In this document: positions 10,641-20,671 of the stretch, piece after piece
Position numbering within the stretch: position 1 is the stretch's first letter
Layout of the letters: every line of letters starts with the position of its first letter
NCBI GenBank assembly: GCA_011109175.1
Contig: RDEW01000001.1
Coordinates: 1,867,635-1,931,634 of the forward strand
DNA length: 64,000 bases
Source: Dicyema japonicum
Lineage: Eukaryota; Dicyemida; Rhombozoa; Dicyemidae
Reading direction: 5' to 3'
Program-made: the position numbers and the translations under genes
Notes under the pieces: model-generated
What the model was told of the DNA's origin: nothing
Seen by the model: only the letters and a program-made list of their open reading frames with translations
Databases searched by the model: none

Positions 10641-11339
10641 CGCAACAATAGTTTATGCTCTCCGTAGAAATAGTGATTCCGGAATCAGATTAATCAATAG
10701 AAAAAATTTTGATATACCAGACAATCTGCTATGAAAAGAAAGAGACAAAAATAAGAAAATTGACCCGACAATTACAGACAAACTCAAAAAATGTTTCCTT
10801 ACTGAAATTCCTGGTCGCAACAACAATAAAATATTCATATTTTTCATTAAAAATATAAATAACTGATCAATGTAAATACGGAAAAATCAAATAGTGGAGA
10901 ATAATCAATATTCATTGGTTACCAAAATATAAATATATTAGACATTTTGATAATAGACTTCAACGCTATTTGATGAATCCAATAATATATATAATATTTA
11001 CGCAAATGTATCACAATACAACAAAAATATACAATAAAATCAACAAACAACCAACCACAAGAACGTGGCAACTGCACGCCAAAGAAAATACAAATGTATT
11101 AAAAGGTTCGCCACTTTATAAAACAATTTTTAAAAATAAATATTAAATTAATATAAATTTATCAAAATTTGACTTTAGTAATCTAGGGAAACTGGAAATA
11201 CTAATACCCTCATCACTTGAAGACCTTATTCGACAAATTGGAAAGGGATTTGCTACCCAGTGCATCTCTTAACAATACACAGCCGCGACGTGTCTTATGA
11301 GAAGGGTATACGTACCCCTTTCCAATTCCTATTCCCGAA
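10641..11339. other. AT-rich stretch with one open plus-strand segment
   Basis: A plus-strand segment at about 10605-10860 reads PILAAIATIVYALRRNSDSG then DKLKKCFLTEIPGR, broken by one TGA and without a start codon. It could be a small membrane-protein exon or chance. The rest is AT-rich with nothing recognised. Confidence 0.3.
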
Positions 11340-11465
11340 ATCACCCGCCCACAGAGAAGTTGTGTTGGATCCCAGAAGGCGGACGAGGAATCTGATTGTG
11401 GATTTCGAGATCACTTAATTTAGTAATTAAATTACTATTGGTGTTCTTGGGTTAATAATAATACC
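11340..11465 (+). repeat. Family A LINE 3' end
   Basis: Carries GAGATCACTTAATTTAGTAA and ends GGTGTTCTTGGGTTAATAAT AATA, the same 3' module as at 7170-7222, 26575-26643 and 38945-39003. The upstream coding part is absent. Confidence 0.65.
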
Positions 11466-12000
11466 CCACAAACATAGCTATGGAGGATTACTTCGTCATA
11501 GACGCTCTGCTTTTTTGCGTTCGAACTAGGACAACCCTCCCGACCGTCCTAGATAAAGACCTAAGACCTTAAAGAAATCTAAAACCCTAATTTGTCTAAA
11601 CTGTTTAATCCCCCTTGTATTGTGATTTTGCAGTTCTTCGTCCACCAGATGCTTCTCCAGATTCAAAGGAGGAACACTGAGTTGTGGGCCATGCAGGGAA
11701 GTGTAAACTCGTTCTGGTATTTGCTGTTGGTGTTTTTAGAAAGAAATTCTAGAAGTCAGCAGTTCATTTGGTAATGGAAGAGAGTTGTTCAAATCATAAG
11801 TCAAATTAAAATATGAAATGCAAGCACATGAATTTGTGAGACTGTGTTTAGTTGATTTTCTTTCGTCAAAGCGTCAAATGGTCTATAATAATAATAACAG
11901 CCGTTTCACGAGAGCCATAATATTTATAGCTCCGCATAGGCAGGACACACTTTATTTAAGTAAAGAACAGTTAATTTTAACTAATCGTAGAACCAAGGAA
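11466..12000. other. no recognised feature
   Basis: Frames of 60 and 61 codons at 11592-11774 and 11818-12003 show no motif I know. A GT...AG pair of micro-intron size was not convincing here. Confidence 0.4.
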
Positions 12001-12002
12001 TG

Positions 12003-12215
12003 ATCTCACTTTTTTTTTCTTTTTCTTGTGTGTGGGTTCTTTCTAGACAATCCAGTTCCGCAGTGAGTATCCACTGATGACGGCGTCACTCTTCAAACTT
12101 TTTTGGCATCGTAGATGCGTGGAACCTTCCACCAGGTGAACAGCAGCGAGAATCGAACCCGTAACCTAAGTCACTTTAGCCCGACACTTAACCACTATTG
12201 TAGGCTAATGGTCTA
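12003..12215 (-). repeat. tRNA-derived SINE
   Basis: On the minus strand from 12215: an A-box-like TAGCCTACAATAGTGGTTAA and a B-box GGTTCGATTCT (about 12150-12160), spaced as in a tRNA. Next is an unrelated body containing GTGACGCCGTCATCAGTGG, and then an A-rich segment. The body block recurs at 32903-32955 (GTGACACCGTCATCAACGG). Internal pol III promoter plus non-tRNA body defines a SINE; it is not a working tRNA gene. Confidence 0.7.
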
Positions 12216-12289
12216 TATTAGGTTTTATTCAAAAAATCTAAGCTAAAGCTTTTTTTAAAAACAAATCACATTACAGAATAGCGAAACAG

Positions 12290-12470
12290 GTGGCTTAATG
12301 GTTAGGATGTCGTGTCAATAACAATGCTCCTTTGATTCTATCCCCCCACTGATTACTTGGTCAAGATTTCTTTTCTCCTCTATTGCATTAAAGGGAACTC
12401 AGATTTGAAAGCTCTAATTTTTGGTTAATTAGTTCCCTCACAAATCCAAGGTCACTAAAAGGTATTTGCA
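12290..12470 (+). repeat. tRNA-derived SINE, second family or divergent copy
   Basis: A-box GTGGCTTAATGGTTAGG (about 12292) and a weak B-box TTTGATTCTATCC (about 12333). A body follows with CCCACTGATTACTTGGTCAA and GGTTAATTAGTTCCC. The body matches the truncated copy at 24405-24600 (CCAACTGGCTACTTG). Confidence 0.6.
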
Positions 12471-12479
12471 GCACCGAAA

Positions 12480-13560
12480 CGTACTAAAACAATGAGTAGG
12501 TTCCAATGGAAAATAAACTCATAGAGCATCTTGGATTTTTATTGAGTTCCTTACATTTCAGAAGCAACCCTCTGAAAGGCGATTTAAAGTTATGCAGTCG
12601 CAACATTCATCCATTGCTTATCTTCCATAAAAACACTCAATATACTGTTATTAGGACATAATTTTGTAGAATGATTGATTCCCGCACACTCGTGAACCAT
12701 AAATGAAAGAAATTCCAGTACAGGTCTTACTTTTATTTGTTATCTCAGGGAATAATCCAAGTGTCTTAATAACTTTCATAAAGAAGAAGGTTCCTATAAG
12801 GCTTGACATCGAACTCGAAGGGTTCGAGGTAAATTCATTGACAGTAAATTAAAGGTTGGCAGGTTCCTAGATCGAAGAGGTCGATATTTTGATTTTTTAC
12901 ATAATCGTTAAATGTGATTCTGGAAATTTTTTTTTAATAATTTTTTTAACAATTAAAAAATGTCAGTTGAGGAAGCCTGCTGCGTGGATTCTGGAAATTA
13001 AATCCACGATAGGAACCACGTGGACAGGTTCGAAAATAGAAGAAATCGAAAAGTTCAATTCTCTGGAAAAATGTTAAATGAGATTTTTAAAGTTTAATTA
13101 ACGATATGAAACAAGTGGGTAGGTCTATTAATCAATGTGGTGTAAAAATGTGAACTGTCTTAAAAGTATCATCTGCATACCTAAATAAGAGATATTAGGA
13201 GGATCCACAACCCACCAACATTTAGAATTTTCTATAGTAGTGAAGTAGGTTTCCGTTATCTCGTCACAATGAGAGTTATCGATTTACATAGAACAGTATA
13301 ACTACTAGGAAACAGAAAAGCCACTCCCTGACGACTACCCACCTATTATTATTACCCCCAGATCACCGGGTGAAAAAGAAAGTTCCTAACTAAGTGACCC
13401 CACACTGATATGAACGAGAATCCTGGGTAGTTTTCAAGAAAGGCTAGGATCATCCTCATTTAGGATGAAATTTATAAAAATATAAAATATTATTAAAATA
13501 TTAATCCTAAACAAATATTATATCGTCAACTACTATTACTATGACTAACATTCGAGGTCT
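12480..13560. other. AT-rich stretch, nothing recognised
   Basis: Both strands scanned. The longest frame is 62 codons (12889-13077) without motif. No RNA gene or repeat pair identified. Confidence 0.5.
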
Positions 13561-13569
13561 CGTGGTCGG

Positions 13570-14999
13570 CTTTGATGAAAAAAGAAATGGCAAGTTTATT
13601 ATCAGAAATTAAAGAAAATACAACAAATCAGAATATTCAGAAAACGGTTGATTTTCCTATAAAATTAGCAAGAAGTCGTCGATTTCGCTATGAAAAGTGA
13701 ATTCTACTTGAAATGTCGTCAAAAGAAATTAAATAACGAATTTCTGAAAATTTAAAGCACAGCGAATTTGATGAAAAGCTCAGCTACATCAAGGAGGCCC
13801 AAAAGATCTGGCTTAGAAAATAAATAATCTGCATCAACGGTCTCTCAACTTTCCACAATCTCAAATTGGCATCAAAACGGAGTCAGACTTCCTCGGAGAT
13901 GATTTCGCCACAAAGAAGCAATAATTTTGGATTGAACAGAAATGTTACTCCAATTTTTAGTTCTGATGACTTATTGAATACTATCGCTAAGATCAGTAAC
14001 CCAAATATAAAAAAGGACCTCCTCTTTTGAGTCGAATCTCCCCGTAGTCGTCAAGCTGAGTCTCAGGTGGACTCCTTTTGAGAAACTGAAGGATCTAGTT
14101 GAAATATTTGGGGACATCAATGGACAAGACGACAAATATGGTGAAATACTAAGTCGTCAAGACATCAAAGCGGCCACTGAGATATGCGCACGTGGGTGTC
14201 CTTTGGGAATGAGAGGGTCAATTTGGAAGTTGGCATTTGGAATATATCCAGAGGACAGGACAAAGTACTTCAGTGGACTGAAGGATCACTTTCTCAAATA
14301 TGAAATGCTGGTCGACTACGTGGTGGAAGATGACGTTGAACAAACTGTGACTAACGACGATCAGTATTTTTTACTTGAGGAGTTAGTTAGCCAAATATGC
14401 AGCTCTTTCATCAGAGATTAAGAAGTTACCGAAAGGATTGGATTGTTCAACGAGAATCAGTTCTTGAGATCAAAGAATTCCGTTGGAGATACTGTCGTGT
14501 ATCCCCCAAATGGGTATGTCCCCTACCATGCTTCAGTTACCTCATTGCCCCTTTCTGTTATCTCTACACCGATATTGAAGATATCTACTTTGTTTTTCGG
14601 GCATTTTTTGAGCGTCATTTTATATATTTGACCACAATATCCTCGCATAAGGAGTCGATCCTTTCACTCTGTGTACAATTTGAGCAACTTTTGATGGAAA
14701 AAGAGACGCACGTGTGCGCTCATATGAAGAAGATTGACATATATCCCCTCAATATCGCTTTTGGTTGGATTGTTAGCGCATTTTCGTGGTATTTGGCGAA
14801 TGAGGAACTACTTTTACTATGGGATCGAATCATTGGGACCCAATCGCTGACAATTCTTCCAGTTTTGTCTGTTGCTATCATTTCCTTTCGTCGGGATAAC
14901 GTATTGTGTGCTGAGTCCTCACAAGATATCGAAGCGATATTTTCGGATATAAAAAATATAAAAATTAATATTATTTTGAAGAAATTTATTTTTGAGTAA
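13570..14999 (+). pseudogene. TBC1D19: TBC1D19 homologue, intronless and lesion-bearing (candidate retropseudogene)
   Basis: The plus strand encodes a TBC (Rab GTPase-activating) domain protein closest in block order to animal TBC1D19. Near 13780-13800 is YIKEAQKIWLRK, at 13960 PIFSSDDLL, and at 14170 ICARGCPLGMRGSIWKLAFG. Then come LLVDYVV-type DHFLKYEMLVDYVVED, TNDDQYFLLEE, VVYPPNGYVPYHA, ISSHKESILSLCVQFEQLL, FSWYLANEELLLLWDRIIG and the C-terminus ending at 14999. Lesions: TGA after FRYEK, TAA after KEIK, TAA after WLRK, a frame change after KKDLL near 14030, TAA at 14419-14421 and a one-base loss near 14530. No micro-intron interrupts 1.4 kb, whereas KDM1A and SRPK here have one roughly every 170 bp. 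That fits a reverse-transcribed copy; a gene with unusually few introns plus sequence errors is the alternative. Confidence 0.8.
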
Positions 15000-15000
15000 T

Positions 15001-15628
<628 letters not shown>

Positions 15629-15689
15629 CATATTTATTCTATATTTTCATTAAATTGAATAAATTTTCTTCACTTCTACGAGGAAAAAA

Positions 15690-17740
15690 TTTCACAATAT
15701 TTGATTCAAGAAAGAGGCTGTGATACTTCCCCCGGCACCAGACGTCTCGATTGCTACCTGTACAAAACGAAAGCAGTCTCCAATTTCGTCATATTTTTCA
15801 ATCTTGATTTTTTCGGCCAGATCGGCTGCCGATCCAGCAGACTGCGCCGACCTGAGTATCATCGAGTTCGTAAAAGAATCCACAACAGTGCAGTCCTATA
15901 CGAGCGATTTTCCTCAGTGAACGGAAAGATAATTAACCCATCCGGTCTTTTCCCATTTCAGCGGTCCAATCCCACGGGTCCAGTACTGCCGGGAAGCCTG
16001 CCGCTTCAAGAGCTCGCATGACAATGTTGTTCATAACAGCATGGCGGGGTGCTCTGCCCGCACTCCTTTTGCACGAGAGCGGATGCAGCCTTTGAATCGA
16101 CATCCCTCCACAACGACATTGGTGTTCGACGCAAACATCAACTCCTAGGCGTTGTGTGATCCTAATACAGTCATCATCCAAAAGGGTCCCCAGGGAGGAA
16201 CACGGTAGTGCATTTAGCAACGCTCCGCTCCCATAGTTGGCGGCGGACACGAGGCATGCAAGACGATGCTGGTTGGCCTCAGACTTTATCACTTCGAAAA
16301 TATTCGTGGAGTAGATTTCCTTCCAGTCACGTTGCCTCGAAGATCGTTCGGCGTATCCAAACCAGTTTCACACCATTCGCGACGAGCTTCGTCGAAGACT
16401 TTTTCCCAAAAAGTCCGGTTGGAAAACGTAAGATTTCTTGGACCAAAAGGCTTCCACTTAGAGCGATGACACATATGCTGGAAAGGCAATCTCCAGCGTC
16501 GACCTGAGACCCGTACCTCCGAGGCGTGCAGGAAGCTTGCATTGATTCCAACTCGGCACATCAAAGTGGATGTTTAGAAGCAATTCAGCTGATTTTCTCA
16601 ATGTCCTATCCAGTGACAGGAGGATGTCACGATGTTTGAAGCAGGGAGAACATCGGAGAGCATATAGGAGTTTGGGCAAGGCGATGCTATTCTTCAAGAG
16701 GAAGAACGCTGTAGAGTTTCTCCGTGACTCTAGAGAGTTCATCCTCTTTTGTTAGTAGATGGTTCCGCAGTTCCTTTTCGTCAAGTGGGCACCCAAGAAA
16801 GTATGTCCGCTCCCTGTACGACAGTAATTCCAGGTAGTAGCGAGTTGAAAGACTCGACCACGTTAATAAATTCACTATCCGAGTATGTGATGTTTACTAG
16901 CTCCGATTTCTTTATATTTATCTCAAGTCCGAGGTTTTGTAGTGCTGGCACGGGATGTGACAGAAGGTCATGAACTTTTATCCACGGCCCTCCAATCGTG
17001 ACGTCATCAAGATACCAGAGGTTTAGTTGTGTGTTGATAGAGTAAACAATTTCATCGATGGCCAGAGCGAAGAGAAATGGACCAAGTGGGTCCCCCTTTT
17101 GGACTCCAGTCTCCGAACAGATAATCTTGTCCCCGAAAACCAATGAAGAATTGGTTCCATGAGCAAGGTAGACAAGTGGAATAAGTTCCGGGGCTCGTTT
17201 GCTTGTAGTTTCGAAAATTTGATCCCTCCGCAGTGAATTGAAAGCATAGCAGATGTCCAGCTTGACCCCAATATGTGGGTTTTGTTTGTCTTTCTATTCA
17301 AAAAACACCTCGCAGCATGCAGTGCTGTCTCGCATCCGTTCATTACACCGACCCCCAGTTGGAGGAGGGAAAATTCTTCAGATATACTCGGACAGAAAAT
17401 ACTGCATGCGATTTTCTCTGTCAGTCTTCTGAAATAGTTGCCGACCGCGATGGGGCGGACCCCACTTTCGGGTTTTTTGAAGGCCAGTAGATGTGCACTG
17501 AAAAGAAGCTCCCTTGCGTGAGGAGAAATATCTCCGTTCAAAATACGCATAACCAGTTTTGTAATTGATTTGACAAGGTTGCAGCCAGCTTCTGCAGTAG
17601 CCCCCGCCGTAAGATCCTTGATGTGACCTGGCCGCAAGCAATCGAGACCTCCACTGCTACTCGCCGCATTTCGCCTTTGGTGACGGTCGTCCTTGACAAA
17701 TTTCCCGGAATTTTTTCTGAATTTAAAATTATAGAAGAAT
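15690..17740 (-). pseudogene. Family B LINE, longest copy: YLDD RT and C-terminal Cys-His/endonuclease-like region
   Basis: Minus strand, N to C: LDCLRPGHIKDL near 17640, LLFSAHLLAFKKPESGVRPI and AVGNYFRRLTEKIA (about 17520-17400), and GVQKGDPLGPFLFALAIDEI near 17090. Next are the active-site box LWYLDDVTIGG near 17010, thumb pieces to 16460, and LLDDDCIRI near 16170. C-terminal is the knuckle CRCGG...LHPLSC (CxC-x8-H-x3-C, about 16110-16070), RHAVMNNIVMRALEAAGFP, and after a gap AIETSGAGGS near 15745. At least five frame changes break it. RPIAVG and YLDD separate it from family A. The PD...DVT block preserved in other copies suggests a restriction-like nuclease. Confidence 0.85.
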
Positions 17741-17774
17741 CCTATTTTTAAATAAAAAAACTCCATACAAAATA

Positions 17775-18360
17775 ATTATGAGTCCTAGTTACGAGAAAAA
17801 GGTTGAAATTACTCGACTACTGAAAAATCATTCACACGAAACGAGAATGTGAAACGAGCATTGGCACAATAGCTCGAATAAATAACGATTATGCCGTAAA
17901 TAACCCGTGGGAACATTATTTTAAATTTTCAAACTCAAACAAAAACTGAAGATATTTTTAAAACTTTAGATAGTAAAATTCTCGACACTTTTCAACAATT
18001 ACTACTCCAAAATATTCAAGTTTCTGGCCCTTTTATTAAAAAATTGGTAATTTGCTTTTCATTACATCTTAAGGTATGAAAATTGCAAGTAAATTGAACT
18101 TCACAAGCTTTGAAGCATCGAATGGATGGCTAATGAATTTTAAATAAAAGACATGAACTCAAATTCAAAATCCTTACGGGCGAAGAAAAAACTCATGCAC
18201 TCGTGATGGAATTCAATCCTTTTTGAAAGTTTTTTATGATAAAATTGATGAAAATGGAAAAAAATAATATTTTCAATCTTGATGAAACTTGTCTTTTTAT
18301 AAAAACTATTTATGTGGAAATAGAATTGATGATTGTTTTTCAATAATGATTTTTAAGAAT
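17775..18360 (+). pseudogene. Tigger/CENP-B-like (pogo) transposase remnant
   Basis: Plus-strand pieces in order: MSPSYEKKVEITRLLKNHSH (helix-turn-helix), TEDIFKTLDSKIL, VSGPFIKKLV, NFTSFEASNGWLMNF (CENP-B type second DNA-binding block), FYDKIDENGK and FNLDETCLF. The last holds the first Asp of the DDE triad (family form NxDETGLF). Stops and frame changes are frequent, and the catalytic second and third acidic residues are not visible. Inactive. Confidence 0.75.
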
Positions 18361-18509
18361 TTCTTGCATTAATTAAATTATTAAATTTATATTGGTGTTA
18401 ATTTTTTGACAGAACCTTGGTTATGGAAACAAACTGAGGTCCGACTGTAGTACTTCATGATGTCATTGGGATTTGGATATGACTATCGATGTCCAATTAA
18501 ATGTTGAGA

Positions 18510-19345
18510 GTACATCTTGAGCCTCCTTATCGATTTTCATAATACCATGAGGGAAGTATTATTTGTAACTTTTCTGAAACGGCTCCCCAACGTTCTTTGT
18601 TGTGTCTTGTGATGTTCTGGGTGATTTCTTTGTTCAATTTTGATATCTTTTCAGTTACGTCCACTGATTGTTCTTCGAATTTCTTCAGATTATTTCTCGA
18701 TTGGATTAGAGATCTCGTTTCAGCATCAATTGGTGACGGTCGTTGAGGGCGACACATCGGAATGAATCTTCTGCGAGCTCGAATTATAATCTCGTTGAAG
18801 TTTTTGAGCTGAAGTCTTCTATCCAGAGGCTAGCTTGGTGAATTATGTGAAAGCGGGCCATATTGCCTTTGAGATGTTAACTTTGGTTCTCGGAGTGTTC
18901 ATTAACTTATGTTTATGCTGGATCCTCATAAAGATAGGGTTATGGTCATTATATAAGTCGTATATAACATCCCATGAAATGACAGCCGCAAGAGAAGGAG
19001 CGGCAAAAAAATGTCGGGTGAAGTAGGGGAGTCGCCTCCACGGAATGGGGTCCTTGTTTGTTTCCTCGGTTTATTGGGAATGATCAGGTCGTCAAAACTG
19101 TCGAATCTGAGTCCTCCCCGATGATCCGTTGTTGGTCAGCGTGAGAACTCTTTGCTTTTCGGTCACCGCCAATTAGCGTGTTTTCCAACAGGGTGAATCT
19201 CTTTAGTTCAGGCGGTAGCCGCTGGGGTATGACGGTGGAGGGCGTATGTAAATATTGACAACTGCCAACCGGAGAGAGGGTAGGCAGATTCTCAGAGTTA
19301 GTTGCTCCAGTGTGTCGTCTTGGCGGAAGGGGTCCGAGATGTCAT
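18510..19345 (-). pseudogene. Family A LINE: endonuclease C-part and linker
   Basis: Minus strand from about 19290: LAVVNIYIRPPPSYPSGYR, a GGDRKAKSS block (the GDLNAR position), DDLIIPNKPRKQTRTPF and GGDSPTSPDI. Then WDVIYDLYNDHNPIF, with N-DHNPI in place of the usual SDHNP catalytic motif. The linker IIIRARRRFIPMCRPQRPSP and a coiled segment (about 18790-18540) follow. The RT is absent downstream. Dead fragment. Confidence 0.75.
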
Positions 19346-19349
19346 CAAA

Positions 19350-20090
19350 AGTCTAGTCACTGATAAACGTTAATGTTTGTCAAAATCTTATTAACATTTT
19401 AGTAAAATTAAAAGTAAATAAAAAAATTCAAAAATATTAAAAATTAAAATCAATAAATTTTAGGCTGGCCTTATAGCGAATTGGCATCCATCGTTGTTGA
19501 TACTAACGTCGGAGACCATCGTCAGAGCTCCATCATATTTGCAGCAAAGGACGTTATCACGAGAATACATGGAAACAAACTTGTAGTACACTGAAGTGAC
19601 AGGAACTACAAAAAACATGGCCGATTGGGGGACCACCATTTCCGGCGCCTAAACATCACCTTAAGGTAAACAATCCACGTGACCCCGACGGTCATGTCCT
19701 CATTTACTGTTAGGTAGTTGAAGTTATTGTGAAACGAGTATATTTTGTTGTTTTTGACGACAGCCCAAACATCTATGTTTATGAAGCAATCTCACTAAAG
19801 TTGTCGCTTCCAGCATTGTTGGTGGAAACCTGCAACCGTCCATTAGGCCTAACCACTATCTCTAAATACTTTTCGGTGATCTTAGAAAGTATTTTGACCT
19901 TACTACTGTTTGAAAGGTGGTCCTGGCAAATATAAGTAAAATACATACAACAACCACGTTCCTTTTTTGGAAGCTAAACAAACTGGAAAAATAATCCATT
20001 ACAAACTTCAAATTTAAAGTATTTAAATTTAAAAATTATAAATAAAATTTTTTATAAAAAATAATTTTAATTTGTTGTATAAGCCGTGCC
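19350..20090. other. no recognised feature
   Basis: A 68-codon frame at 19729-19935 (MKRVYFVVFDDSPNIYVYEA...) is not recognised and lacks flanking exons I could join. The last 120 bp are AT-rich. Confidence 0.35.
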
Positions 20091-20093
20091 TGT

Positions 20094-20552
20094 TTGTTGT
20101 CGGGGGCGTCTTCCTATAGTAGTGCCTGGCTCAACGCCGTTCCCAATGGAGTTTTGGGTACCTTCATGGATAGTGAATGCGCCCGTATTGGGATCTCATT
20201 ACGACTGGAATTAAAAGTCTGTGTTCCACATTCATGTCGATGCGGATGCACCGACACGTTTGCCTCTTGCCAACCTACTCCAGAGTGCCTCTGGAGTTTG
20301 TTCTGCCCCTGAGAAGGTCGAGAAGATGAAACGGGAAAAGTACCCGGTTTTACCCGATGATTTTTTGTTTGTCCCACTCGTCGTTGAGACGTCTGGTTCT
20401 TTTGCGCTTACGACGCCGGAGTTCTTGGGTCGTCTAGAAAATCAGATCACACGATCAGGAGACCTCGTGAGCGCTGCTGGTTATTTGAGCGAATCTCCCT
20501 CGCCATCCTGAGAGGGAATAGCCACGCAGTCAGTGCAGCCGCTATATAACCA
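20094..20552 (+). pseudogene. Family B LINE C-terminal fragment, internally deleted
   Basis: 20094-20270 encodes AWLNAVPNGVLGTFMDSECA and CVPHSCRCGCTDT. After a deletion, 20315-20550 encodes KYPVLPDDFLFVPLVVETSG and, with a frame change, YLSERISLAILRGNSHAV ending in TAA. This preserves the true C-terminus of the family. Confidence 0.75.
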
Positions 20553-20658
20553 TTTACTCTCTTTTCTTTACAAAATAATAATTTAATCAAATTTGTTGTA
20601 TACGGAACATGATATTTTGTAATATATTTTATTGTAATTTTATAGCAACTAAAAGTTT

Positions 20659-20671
20659 TTTTAACTTTTAA
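20659..20671. repeat. left target-site duplication of the family A element
   Basis: TTTTAACTTTTAA is identical to 22908-22920 on the other side of the element. It is AT-rich, so some caution is due, but it sits exactly at both element ends. Confidence 0.6.

Noticed and set aside
12003-12215. functional tRNA gene
   Set aside because: A- and B-boxes are present but the acceptor and anticodon stems do not pair properly and a long non-tRNA body follows; it is a SINE.
14397-14999. 200-codon frame starting MQLFHQRL as an independent gene
   Set aside because: Its C-terminal three quarters are the TBC1D19 TBC domain and its first 40 codons are the shifted frame upstream of a one-base loss, so it is not a separate product.
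13570-14999. alternative genetic code explaining in-frame TAA/TGA in TBC1D19
   Set aside because: KDM1A, SRPK and GPKOW need no stop reassignment, and the stops in TBC1D19 fall at positions with no consistent amino acid in relatives.
17023-17766. 247-codon minus-strand frame as an intact host gene
   Set aside because: Carries the family B RT block GVRPIAVGNYF and changes frame before the YLDD box; it is LINE debris.
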